From positions 1,984,001 through 2,048,000 of the forward strand of contig WJXW01000003.1 of the NCBI GenBank assembly GCA_015832175.1: a stretch of 64,000 nt of DNA, given 5' to 3'. This document shows, one piece after another, positions 11,540-21,342 of this stretch (position 1 is its first letter; each line of letters begins with the position of its first letter). Both the position numbers and the translations under genes were made by a program. The DNA is from Paraphaeosphaeria minitans (lineage: Eukaryota > Ascomycota > Dothideomycetes > Pleosporales > Didymosphaeriaceae). Under the pieces are notes generated by a model that saw only the letters and a list, made by a program, of their open reading frames with translations, made no database searches and was not told the origin of the DNA.

Positions 11540-12120
11540 GCCTACCTAGAGGCTATATATAATAACCTAAAATATATACTTTTCTTTAAAGACTATATAG
11601 GAGCTCTTAATAGGTTAAACTTTAAAGTTTACGTGCTAGTAGATAACTCTAAATAATATAGAAATTATTATAGATACTTCTTCTAAAATATATTAGTAGC
11701 TGTTAACTTTAATATAAACTTTATATATATCTTAGCTAGCTAGGAGGGCAGCGCTTATAACGCCTAGATACTTACAGACGCTTATTAATAGGGATTTACA
11801 GCTCTTCTAGGCAAATATTACTTAGCAGACGCTAAGTATATAAATAGTAATATAACGCTTATACTATATTGCGGCGTACGCTATTACCTTTAAGAGATAG
11901 CGTAGTTACTAGATAGTAGGCCTTAAATAGTAGAGAAGCTATTTAATTACTAGCATAGTAGTCTCTAAAATATTATTAAGTATACGTTTAGCGTCTTTAA
12001 GCGTTATTAGAGGATTTTTAATAAGTTTTATAAGTTTAATATTGTAACTTAGGTTAAGCTTATATACGTTTTTATAGCTATATATAATCTAATTAATTAA
12101 ATAGATAGTATAAGTAAAGA
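11540..12120 (+). pseudogene. Harbinger DDE transposase relic
   Basis: Reading one frame through the stops gives the DDE_4/Harbinger transposase core in order: a YILFFKDYIGAL strand (about 11573), a NFNINFIYILAS strand followed by EGSAYNA (about 11720), then KYYLADAKY (about 11815) and a GVRYYL stretch, and finally YTFSVFKRY (about 11990). At least ten stops interrupt it, including TAG at the conserved Trp before EGSA. Two of the three catalytic acids are gone by G-to-A change: the first Asp (GALD in the family) is Asn, and the final Glu (IER in the family) is Lys. The middle Asp (LAD) remains. The frame becomes unreadable before about 11540, and a charged coiled C-terminal part may extend to about 12350. 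Confidence 0.88.
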
Positions 12121-12582
12121 CTTTAAGTAGCTACTTACGTACGCTAGTAAGTAGTATAAGAACTTTTTCTAGGAGGTTACTATTATAGAGGATTAACGCC
12201 TAATAAATTAGCCTTTAATAAGGGAGGAGTAAGAGTTACAGCGTAAAGAGATAGTAGAGGAGATATAGGCGTTATATAAATAAGCAATTTAGGAAAGTAA
12301 AGTGTAGGAGAGAAAGCGTAAGTTACTAGAGTAGTAATACTATAAAGGGTAAGTAAAACACTAACTAGTGTATAGACTACTATTACTAGTTTTAGCGTAT
12401 TACGCTAATCTACTTTTATATACTTATTAACTTTCTATAGAAACTCTATAATTTACTCTTTCTCTTTTAACTTACTATTACCCTCCTAAGTTAGCCTAAT
12501 AGTATATAGCTGTAGCTGCTTATTACGTAGGACACCTAGCTGCTTATTTACTTTATTCTTTATCTAGGTTTTCTACACTAAT

Positions 12583-13260
12583 TAAGGTTTAAGACTTAGA
12601 TAGAGCTTAGTAATAAAAGGTAACTTAAAACGCTTAGCAATTAGTATCTTTAAGTAGTAATCTAGGACGCTATATATCTTTATAAAATAATTAATTACCT
12701 CTTACTAGGGATCTTTTAATAGAGCTTCTATTAATCCTCTAATTTCTATAGCTATATTGCTAACCTACTTACTTAACTTATTAGCTAAAGTTATTTTTTT
12801 ATAAAATCTTTCTACTATAGTTAATATCTCTACACGCCTTTTATAAGGCCCTAGAGTCTTTACTTTATTATTATCCTCTTTACTATTACTTTTAACTATT
12901 ACTATAATTAATTAATTAATATTTCTTACCCTAGCTCTATTAGCAATTACGCTGTTAAATAGTTACTAGTGTAGGTGTTTATACGCTAGAGGCTTTATAT
13001 AATATTTTTAAGTGTTTAGGTATTTCTTAAAGTACTCTATTAGCGCCTAGCTATCTCCTATAATAACGCTAAACTTATTTATAATAAATCTAGAGAGGTT
13101 ATTTAGCTCTTACTAAACTTTCTAGTCTACTTTATAGTTATTATAGTAATTTTTACACTACTAAATAAATAACACTACGCCTAGTAGAAATACTAAGGCC
13201 ACTTTTTTAGCTACTACACGCTACGCTGTTACTTTATAACTAGTATCTATATATTACTTA
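12583..13260 (-). pseudogene. Myb/SANT-like partner protein relic of the transposon
   Basis: On the minus strand a second degraded frame is legible. Recognisable pieces are YNNYKVD, ELNNLS, SVIIGDS then ALIEYFKKY, and YYIKPLAYKHLH, followed by a more open C-terminal stretch ending in a stop at 12583. The LNNLSGF...GDSQAL...YYxKPL pattern resembles the Myb/SANT-like DNA-binding protein that accompanies fungal Harbinger transposases. Several stops and at least one frame change interrupt it. It converges on the transposase relic. Family call is by pattern only. Confidence 0.55.
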
Positions 13261-13668
13261 TAGTCCTTTACCTACTTTATAAGCGCTAAGAGGAGCGTCT
13301 TAATTATATATAGTAACTATAGACTCTAACCCTAGCTCCCTCTAGGCGTTAGCAACGCTATAAACGTTAATAGAGATAACGCTAGCGTCTATAATAGAGG
13401 AAAAAGAGTTAATATTAGCGATAGAGTAGGTGTTAAGCTCTATAAGAGCTCTTATAACGCCTCACGCACTAGAGTACTTAGAGTTAGTATAGAGGATTAA
13501 TTAATAATAATATAAAATAAGACTTTTAGATAGGTAGTTACTAAACACAGGTTAATCTAGGTACGTTAGAAGCGGGTCTTTAGAACAATTTATATAGCTA
13601 CACTAACAAAAAATTCTACGCTAGCGCTTTACTAAAACCAGGCGAGATCAAGCCTAGATCACGATTTG

Positions 13669-13692
13669 AGATCACGCCCACCGAACAGGCCC
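13669..13692 (-). repeat. Right terminal inverted repeat
   Basis: Inverted copy of the left end, finishing CCGAACAGGCCC at 13692. An inner AGGCTTGATCTC motif repeats the subterminal sequence of the left end. Confidence 0.9.
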
Positions 13693-13695
13693 TTA
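13693..13695. repeat. Target site duplication TTA (right)
   Basis: TTA immediately outside the right terminal repeat, partner of 10787-10789. Confidence 0.85.
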
Positions 13696-14114
13696 GGTAG
13701 TAATATCGTGCAGGCAGTGATGTGATTGGCCGACTGGTTCGTCGGTAAACCGACAGCTTCCTCGGAACACCGACGCCAGTGGCGATAGGACGCCGCTAAG
13801 TCCGGCCTCGCGTAGAACGCTTAGCATTCAACAGCAGTCCTCGATATGGCTTCTGGTCCCTTGATTGGAGGTATTTAGAAGACTGTGGGACCGATACGCA
13901 CTGTTGCGGGCCCAGAAATAGAAGTGTTAGGGACAGACAAGGTATATATACTCTGTCTTTGGTCACTTGCCTCATTCCATTCCATTCCATTCAATCATCA
14001 GCATTTCAGTTCTCCAACAAACAGTTCTTACCACGGAGAAAGAGCAATCGAACCAGTACTTCGTAACCGTACCCTTGGCCAGGTTCTGAGCAATACAAGC
14101 ACAGCTCGTACAAG
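13696..14114. other. Intergenic, transposon to methyltransferase
   Basis: Upstream region of the methyltransferase gene with normal base composition. A short (CATTC)n run lies at about 13976-13992. No gene seen. Confidence 0.55.
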
Positions 14115-15091
14115 ATGTCTACTAACGACAAAGAGAAGCCCTACGGTAAGTGCAGACTTTCATATTGAGTTACGTCCATACGCAACCTCCAGACACTGAC
14201 CTTGCGCAGAGCAAGGCTGGCATCCTTCGGTCACAGCTAACCATGCCACCCGCACGGCCGAAAACGAAGCAGCCATTCTCCTTCCGCGTCTCAAACCCAC
14301 GTCCCACATCTTGGACTTGGGCTGCGGCCCCGGCACCATCACCACGGGACTTGCACAATATGTCCCCCAAGGTTCCATCACTGGCGTCGATCTTACACCT
14401 GAGATCATTGCCCAGGCGGAGCAGCTCGCAGAGCAACAGGAAGGAGGCGCACCTAAGAACGTCAAGTTTTCTACCGGCAATGTGCTCGAGGGCCTGCCTT
14501 TTGAGAACGAGACGTTCGATGTCGTCTGGATGAGCCAAGTGCTTATCCACATCCCGGAGCCGGTCAAGGCGCTGAAAGAGCTGAGGAGGGTACTAAAGAC
14601 AGGCGGGTTCATTGCCGATCGCGAGGGCGACTTCCCGTTCCACTGGTACCCATACCTCCCCGGTTTACAGCTCAAGTCGAAGTACCAGGTACGGAATTTC
14701 CCCCCGAGCAACTGTGGCCTAATACATACATACAGTACGAGATGGTCATCACACGGCAGAAGTCGTCAGTCGCTCAACCGCATTTACCTCCGTATGGCCG
14801 GGAGCTCGCAGCGGTTCGATGGTACACGTGTGGGCGCGCCAAGCAGGGTTCGATCCGCTGAAAATTGAGAAGAGCGCGAGGGTGACGATGTACAGCACGC
14901 CTGAGGAGAGGAAAGCGTATGCAGGGCACATGATTGCGAGGATGGAGCAGGGAGGGCATAGGCAGAAGTACGAGGCGCTGGGGGCGAGCAAGGAGGATGT
15001 TGATCTGATGGTAAAGGACCTGGAAAGGTGGAGGGAGGATCCGGATGGGGTGCATCATATTGTGCAGTATGAGGTGGTGGCATGGAAATAG
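14115..15091 (+). CDS. Class I SAM-dependent methyltransferase, apparent frameshift in last third
   Basis: Methyltransf_11/UbiE-like enzyme that would transfer a methyl group from S-adenosylmethionine. Exon 1 is 14115-14145, then a 64-bp intron, and exon 2 starts at 14210 (EQGWHPSVTANHA). Motif I, ILDLGCGPG, falls near 14305; ITGVDL and the FDVVWMSQVLIHI strand follow, then LKELRRVLKTGGF. A second intron (about 14689-14734) rejoins at YEMVI. That frame reads to PPYGREL and then stops early at about 14869, while the family's C-terminal part (VHVWARQAGFD to HHIVQYEVVAWK, ending 15091) lies in another frame. One base is missing, or two are extra, between about 14800 and 14817. Either a recent null allele or a sequence error. 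Confidence 0.72.
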
Positions 15092-15528
15092 AAGGCAACG
15101 GCATGAAATGAGGCTTGGACTGGAAATTGGACTAGCGATATAACGATGGTCCATCCGACGACTGGTGGCACAGTGAATTGTGGGTAGGCTAGAGAAAGGC
15201 CAACGGTGTGGTGCATAGATGCAGTGTGCGTGGGGCTTCGGGGGCAGCCCTAGGTAGGTAGGGTGGGTAGGGTAGGTAGGGTGGGTATGGGAGGTAGGGG
15301 AGGTACGGTACCTAGGTACCTAGCGGCGATCAGATCAACCGACAACAAGGCCAGCAACGGCCTCGTCGTCAGCTTCGACGTCGCCTCTCTTTGCTCTGCT
15401 CTTTTTTCGCCGTCCGTTCTCGATACGCGCCGTCGTGCTGGCCACGATTGATTCGGCGTGTAGCATATGCCCATGCCACTGTTCCTGCAACCTCTTCCTC
15501 CTTCCCCTCCCTGTACCACGGGCCCGCC
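15092..15528. promoter_or_regulatory. Upstream region of hbrB with G-tract cluster
   Basis: Contains a run of GGTAGG/GGGTGGG units at 15252-15304, with at least four GGG tracts separated by short loops on the plus strand. It ends about 225 bp before the hbrB start codon. No gene in the interval. Confidence 0.55.
15252..15304 (+). repeat. GGTAGG/GGGTGGG G-rich tract
   Basis: Imperfect TAGG/TGGG repeats with GGG runs at 15261, 15265, 15270, 15279, 15283, 15289 and 15297. The spacing satisfies the usual G-quadruplex pattern (loops of one to six bases). Confidence 0.85.
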
Positions 15529-17940
15529 ATGCCGTCGACCTCTCCTCCCCCGCAGACGCCCACGATCCAGCGACCAGACCCCTTCGACGAGTCCGACAGC
15601 GACAGCTCGCAGGTCACGCTGCAGCGCCGCTCTCCCTTTCCGCGCCGCGTCATTCACTCGCCCCAGTCGCAGCCCGGCGACGCAGCGCCCAACTACTCGC
15701 GCCCTGCGCCCCCGCGCGACCGCGATGAGCCAGCCCATCCCGCACCGCAGCTAGGACACCGCCCGCGACAGCGCTCCCAGGGCTACTTCGAACCCAGCCT
15801 GCCCTCCAACCAGGCCAGCATGTCCAATCTCGACGCCTCGCGCATCGCCGCCCAGACAGCCATGCAAACCCAACACATGCGCAGACGCTCGACGACCATC
15901 CCAGAACCCGGCGCCTCTGTACCCTCGGCGCGTGGCCCGTCGAGCCCGCCGCCCATGCCCGGCCAACAGACCGTGACGTTCAGGACCAACGGCATGACGT
16001 ACCAGAACGGGCTGGCTGGTGGGAGCAGAATGGCCGCCACGTCTGCTGCCAACGCCGCCTACCCGCGGAGCCCTTTGCACTCACCGAACCTGCAGCAACC
16101 GCCCGAGCACGTCTCACCGAAGCTGGCGTCAGCCGACCTGGCCCAACAACCAAAGGCTAAGGAGAAGAGCAAGATGAAGCTCTTCTCCAAGCCAAAGAAC
16201 ATCAAGACGGACAAAGGCCTGGAGCTGAAACACCAAGCCCTGCCGTCGCCTGGCAAGATCGGAATCGGGATGCACAGTTCGCAAGCCCTGAATCGCATGG
16301 TGATAAACCCCTCGCAGACCAGTCTGGTGGAGCCCACCATGAGCAGCGCTGCATCGATATATTCCACCGCGAACGGCTCAACAGCGACGCTGGTCCCGCG
16401 GAATGACTCGCACCTCCCGACTGTGCACGAGAAGGACAGGGACAAGCACAAGCACCATTTCCTGTCGCGGCCGAAGAAGAAGGACAAGGACGACCACATC
16501 CTGCCCTTGTCTTCGGCGAGCAGTACCTCGCGACTCGTCGACCCGAATGCTCCTCAGCCACTGTACTCGTTTGCTGCGCCTTCATCGCCCGGACATGCCA
16601 GCAGCTTTGCCAACTCGGTCACTGGACTGGACTTGAGGCATGGGGGGCGTCACTTGAGGCGCGCCAAGAAGGAAGAAAAGGCCTACTTGGATGCACAGCT
16701 CGAACCTGTGTTCCGGGATCGCAAACAATCCTTCAGCACAGATAGGTCAGAATGGCCATCTGCCGGCAGTGTTGGCACTACCCCCATGAGCACCTTTGGA
16801 CCAGCTTCTAGTGCAGCGCTCTCACAATCCAGCGATGCCATGCATACCCTTGGGAGCTCTTTCAATCTACCTGGGATAACACCCGATGATGCTTGGCCTT
16901 TGTTAAAAGCCACACTTCTGCTCATTTTTGCAGGCGAGGATCCCAGGCCCCCAGTCGAGGATTTTAATGCGCTCGTTACCGTACACATCAAACGGTGTAT
17001 ACAGAAGCGGTCGCCCATCATCCTCATCGAAGATCTCAACGAATTTCTCATGACAGGGTTTGGCTCGTTAGATCAAACGCTACGACATGTTCCGGATGAC
17101 CGACTCATTCCCCATTTGGTCGAGATGTGGATCGTAGTCTTTACCACCATCCTTCCTTTCATTCAAGCTGTCTTCTTACCACTCGATCTAGAATTTCGCG
17201 GCTCAGGCATCATGTCCTCAACGGCGGCGGCCGAGTTTTGGGGTGTGAAGTTACCAGACGAAATGAACACAAAATCTCCTGAAAACAAGAACATACCTAT
17301 CCTGGGCGAACTCGATGTCCGTCGCATCACCTTGCTCGTGTTCCGCGACATTGTTATCCTACCGCGATTCGATACACTCATGCCGATATTCTCCCGTCTT
17401 TCCTTGGAAAACCTCAACGCGGGCCTCGAATCGCCTTCCCCAATACCGGATGCCCGCCCTGGAACCGCAGGTTCGGAAAGCGCGCAAATAGGTAGTCTAC
17501 AGTCTGCTTCGCACAGTTCGGGCGGCTACCTCGAATCCGCAAACAGCATGACTTCTTCAACTTTCGCGTCCACCCGCTCCCGCGCTACCTCAAACACCTC
17601 CGCCGGCTCCTTCTCCGCACACTCGATCCACTCCAATCCCTCCGCGTTCCTCCAGCCCGGCCAACACATTCCAGCCTCACTGCGTACACAGCCCATGGAC
17701 TCTGCAAAGGTCACGGAGACGGTGGGTAGGATGTTGCAGTGCGTTAGTGTGTTGGTCAGTCTGCAGTCTAGCGACGATGCGCAGGAGAAGATGAGCAAGT
17801 TGACCAGGGAGCTGAAGTACAACTGGCTAGGCAGAGGAAGGACGGGGCGGCAGAGGCATGGGTTTGTGGGCGCGCGAAGAGGTGGGGCGGGACTGAATCT
17901 CGCGGCAGGCGGGGTGAGCATACCGGGCGTGGGGGCTTGA
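15529..17940 (+). CDS. hbrB: HbrB/Bit61-like TORC2 subunit, 803 aa
   Basis: Subunit of target-of-rapamycin complex 2, which controls actin polarity and membrane homeostasis. Aspergillus HbrB mutants hyperbranch, and Bit61 and PRR5 are the yeast and animal relatives. The conserved HbrB domain spans about residues 455-630: WPLLKATLLLIFAGED, then VEDFNALV, a GFGSLDQTL segment, VEMWIVVFTTILPFIQAVFLPL and the DVRRITLLVFRDIVILPRFD helix. The first 450 residues are disordered, rich in Pro, Ser and Gln with basic KKKDK patches, and a Ser/Thr-rich tail follows the domain, as usual for the family. No intron is needed. The frame is open to 15391, but the ATG at 15529 (MPSTSPPP) is the first good one. 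Confidence 0.9.
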   Translation: MPSTSPPPQTPTIQRPDPFDESDSDSSQVTLQRRSPFPRRVIHSPQSQPGDAAPNYSRPAPPRDRDEPAHPAPQLGHRPRQRSQGYFEPSLPSNQASMSNLDASRIAAQTAMQTQHMRRRSTTIPEPGASVPSARGPSSPPPMPGQQTVTFRTNGMTYQNGLAGGSRMAATSAANAAYPRSPLHSPNLQQPPEHVSPKLASADLAQQPKAKEKSKMKLFSKPKNIKTDKGLELKHQALPSPGKIGIGMHSSQALNRMVINPSQTSLVEPTMSSAASIYSTANGSTATLVPRNDSHLPTVHEKDRDKHKHHFLSRPKKKDKDDHILPLSSASSTSRLVDPNAPQPLYSFAAPSSPGHASSFANSVTGLDLRHGGRHLRRAKKEEKAYLDAQLEPVFRDRKQSFSTDRSEWPSAGSVGTTPMSTFGPASSAALSQSSDAMHTLGSSFNLPGITPDDAWPLLKATLLLIFAGEDPRPPVEDFNALVTVHIKRCIQKRSPIILIEDLNEFLMTGFGSLDQTLRHVPDDRLIPHLVEMWIVVFTTILPFIQAVFLPLDLEFRGSGIMSSTAAAEFWGVKLPDEMNTKSPENKNIPILGELDVRRITLLVFRDIVILPRFDTLMPIFSRLSLENLNAGLESPSPIPDARPGTAGSESAQIGSLQSASHSSGGYLESANSMTSSTFASTRSRATSNTSAGSFSAHSIHSNPSAFLQPGQHIPASLRTQPMDSAKVTETVGRMLQCVSVLVSLQSSDDAQEKMSKLTRELKYNWLGRGRTGRQRHGFVGARRGGAGLNLAAGGVSIPGVGA

Positions 17941-19830
17941 TGTACAAGAGAAGAGCCCTGGAGGTGATGCGTGGTGAAGAGAGGACGAACAGTAACGTAA
18001 CGTTGTGTACGATTGTGGATTTAGCGACGAGTATGCTTGAAGTACTGAAATACCCGCCCAAGAACTGGGAGACCCGACGAGTAGCGCACGAAATGTATGG
18101 ATGTATTCGCTATCAACAAGAGCACTGCTGTAGTTGAAGATGCGTCGCATTTGACAACGTGGCCGGTGTAACATACCTTACGTCTCTAGTGACAGAGTCA
18201 CCATTTCCATCTCTACCATGTCCGCTCTCGAGAGGATGATGGAATGATTGAGATACAGTGTCCATACCCAAGGTTCTCTTCTTCGGTCATCCTCCCCTTT
18301 GCATATATGTCCTGGGTTCGGTCAATTCGTCTGGCCCCGTGGTGGATCTGGGACAGGTGCCGTCGGTGCGCGAGCTCCATTACGCTGGTCTGCTATGACT
18401 GGCTTAGCTTATGAACTGCTTAGGGTTTTTGGCTGGCATGACTGAAGTCTGCCTACTGTGGGTTGGTCGCACGACAATCAAGTGCTAGAACGCGCCCATG
18501 AAGGATATCAAAATCATGGTGAGTAGCTGCAGGAGGGCGAGGATGGTTTGACGGGACCAGTCTGTTTGGGGCTTTCCCATGCCGTCTCACAGTATTCGAA
18601 GGATGCTTTTCGCCGAGCCTCGAGATATTACGAACCCCAGTGGCATACCCACCGATGCGGAGCCAGCACCGGTACCTCCATATCGCAAATGGATGCAGCA
18701 GCATGACTCACCAAACTCGCATACGGCGGAACATGTGAACCCTCATTCCAGGACTATTTCATCACGCGCATCGGATCTACGGCACAGCTAGCAATCAGTT
18801 CCGAGGTGTGTTGAGCAATCGTATGCTCACGGAGCTGGGCGGCGCAGGTCCAGCCAAGAGACAGCTCGTTTTGGCAATGATGTGCCTTTACCTGTAGCAA
18901 AGTGCTGCTCACCATCACGCCTGCATATGCGGTTGCTCAGACCGGCTCAAGCATTCGGAGCGCCGTCTCCACCAGGAGCCCTACACTGGTGTCACGCTCT
19001 CTGTCGAATCCGATACAAATGACATGGTGGAGTTCTCCGTCCCACTTTCTCCTAGGCGTTATCAGTACAAGGCAACTGCTTCGGGCCAGGGTAGGTCGAA
19101 TGCGTTTTACCTCAATGTGGTTGACAGCTTCCTGGCGGTGATCGGATAAGAAGAGGCGTGAAAGGTTGCATACAGTATAAGCTCAGTCCCGAAGAAATCT
19201 TATCCAACGTTTTAATACTGAGGTGTGATCCTGGCATCTGCAAATGTGTCTCCAAGTGGTGTCAGCAAACTTGTGATATATACTCTCCAGTCTCCCTTCC
19301 CCCACGTTGTTCCTCGGGCCATACATACACTGACGGTCGTGGTCGTGATCGTTCACATCGCCATGTCCACGATAGAAATTCACGCAGTGGCTGTGCAGCC
19401 GTTCACTGGACCGGATTTTCAGCACAAAAAAAACCAGGATTTATTGGCATTTACGACTTTAGTTGGTCGTCGATGCACTAGCCACTCAACTACCGGTACC
19501 GAGCGGTTTCCCCTGACGCTGGTCCTGAGCAACGACGCACGCCCCACTGCTTCGTCATGCACCAACGCGTCTAATCCTAGCCTTCTCACGCGGTCCCAAC
19601 GGTCCGATAGTTGAATTCTTTGAGAGTGCCTAAAGGCAAACTCGGTACCAAAATTTCTCCACAAATAGCCCACTGAAAGGAAGCTAGGATTGCGTATCTT
19701 GGGCGACGTTGCTTTCGATAGTCCACCGCGAAGTTATGAATATACCAAAGTACCATTTCTCAAGGGTGTGACCCTCCCTTTGCCTCTTAAGCAGTCCTTG
19801 GATATTTTCTTGTTCCACACTGTCGCTACC
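17941..19830. other. Intergenic, hbrB to Crh-like gene
   Basis: About 1.9 kb in which I see no gene, no repeat and no transposon signature. The frames present are short and read as non-protein. Confidence 0.5.
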
Positions 19831-21020
19831 ATGTATTTCCTACCATCAAGTCTACTCCCGCTGCTCTTGGCGACCGTAGTAACCACGCAAACAACAACGT
19901 CATGTAATCCAACAGAGAAAAGTACGGGCCTCTTCCAGAATGTACAACATTCACTCTCGTCCAAAGCTAACGCCTCCCAGCCTGCCCAGCGAGCGCCGGT
20001 CTCTCGTCCAGCACATATTCCCACGACTTCACCACAGGTCTCGACTCCGCCAACTTCATAATCACCGCCGGCAACGTAACCGCCACCTCCTCGGGCGCGC
20101 TCTTCACCATCACCAAATCCGGCGATGCCCCTACCATCCGCAGCCACTGGAACATCTTCTTCGGACGGGTCTCGTTCGTCCTGCGCGCCTCCCCCGGCAC
20201 AGGCATCGTCAGCTCCGCAATCCTCCTCTCCGACGACCTTGACGAGATCGACTGGGAGTTCCTCGGCGGCAAGCCGGACATCGCGCAGACGAATTACTTT
20301 GGCAAGGGGAAGTCGACCACGACGGACAGGGAGGGCGATGTCGCGGCGGCCGGTAGCCAGACTGCATCCCACAACTACACGGTCGTGTGGAAGAAAGACC
20401 AGACGCAATGGCTTGTCGACGGGGTTGTCCTGCGCACGCTGACGGCGGACGAGGCGACCGCCGGCGGGAACAGTTATCCGCAGACGCCGATGGATGTCAG
20501 GATTGGGATCTGGGCTGGCGGCGACAGTGGGAATTCGGAGGGGACTATTCAGTGGGCGGGTGGGCTGACGGACTATAGCCAGGGGCCCTTTGAGATGGTG
20601 CTGGAGAAGGTGGAGGTCGTGAACGATAATCCGGGGGCGAGCTATACTTATGGGGACACCAGTGGAGATGCGGACAGTATCAAGGTTGATGGTTCGGAAT
20701 CGACTTCGTCGGAATCAGCATCGATACTGGCATCCGCATCCGCATCCGCATCAGCATCCGCATCCGCATCAGCATCCGCATCCGCATCAGCATCCGCATC
20801 CGCATCAGCATCCGCATCCGCATTATCGGGAACGAAGGCGAGCACTGCAAGTGGTAGTGCTGGTATGAGTACGGAAAAGACTACAGCGACGACGACTGGG
20901 TCGAACTGGACAAGCAGCGCCGAAGCACTTGTCTCCAAGGCACAGTCTGGGGGCGCCCAAGTTTCCGCGAGTTTCACATGGTACGGAGTAGCACTGGGCA
21001 CGTTTTTGGCGCTGTTGTAG
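19831..21020 (+). CDS. GH16 Crh-type chitin-glucan transglycosylase, GPI-anchored, 376 aa
   Basis: Cell-wall enzyme of the Crh1/Utr2 group, which links chitin to beta-glucan. Exon 1 (19831-19921) encodes the signal peptide ([17 protein letters not shown]) and CNPTEK; a 59-bp intron follows, and exon 2 (19981-21020) opens with TCPA. The catalytic motif DEIDWEF, with nucleophile and acid/base glutamates, is read at about 20238-20262. The chain continues through TNYFGKG, FVVW-like [11 protein letters not shown] and [12 protein letters not shown], all typical of the family. After the domain comes a Ser-Ala repeat (nucleotides 20730-20823), a Ser/Thr-rich stalk and a hydrophobic C-terminus ([12 protein letters not shown]) that fits a GPI-attachment signal. 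The enzyme should act outside the cell. Confidence 0.92.
20730..20823. repeat. Hexamer GCATCC/GCATCA tandem repeat (Ser-Ala) in coding sequence
   Basis: About 15 copies of a hexanucleotide that encodes alternating Ser and Ala in the stalk of the Crh-like protein. The period is a multiple of three, so copy-number change would lengthen or shorten the stalk without breaking the frame. Confidence 0.95.
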
Positions 21021-21342
21021 CTTTTACTTTAACCAGACTATTCCAAACCAGTCAACGGTGCAACTGTTGTGGTCAACTCGATGAGTATGAAGTCAACAAT
21101 TAACTTCCCTTACGCTCTCTGAATATAGGATGATAAGCGGGATATAATTATGCATGAAGTTATAGCGCGAGAGTAGGATGCACAGATGGGCAGAGGCTAC
21201 CAGCAGACCCGGAAAAAAAGGCCATACCAATGAAGTGCTATGCAACTGCAATGTAGACAGATGAGAAAACTCCAAAGCAACGGGTGGTGACCCTACTCGA
21301 AATTGTCATGTCGTCAAGCACCAACAGTCTTCGCACATACCT
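21021..21342. other. Intergenic, convergent 3' ends
   Basis: Short gap between the ends of the Crh-like gene and the CCCH gene. Nothing else seen. Confidence 0.6.

Larger units (their letters stand above)
10790..13692 (+). mobile_element. PIF/Harbinger DNA transposon, RIP-degraded, 2,903 bp
   Basis: A class II element bounded by terminal inverted repeats starting GGGCCTGTTCGGT at 10790 and, inverted, ending at 13692. It is flanked by a TTA duplication. Inside, composition falls abruptly to very AT-rich with TA-dinucleotide excess, and no open frame of useful length survives in 2.9 kb, in sharp contrast to both flanks. Two convergent gene relics are legible through the stops: a DDE transposase on the plus strand and a probable Myb/SANT-like partner on the minus strand, which is the usual two-gene layout of the superfamily. 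The element is non-autonomous now. Its intact ends mean a related active copy elsewhere could still act on it. Confidence 0.92.

Noticed and set aside
10611..13795. AT-rich block as a centromere-like or plain AT-isochore region
   Set aside because: It has exact transposon ends, a target duplication and legible transposase motifs, which explain the whole block.
1..15091. Secondary-metabolite gene cluster (reductases, MFS, methyltransferase)
   Set aside because: No polyketide, peptide, terpene or DMATS backbone gene is present, the redox genes are generic and a transposon separates the methyltransferase.
20648..21001. Asp-Ala repeat protein on the minus strand
   Set aside because: Reverse reading of the Ser-Ala repeat in the Crh-like gene.
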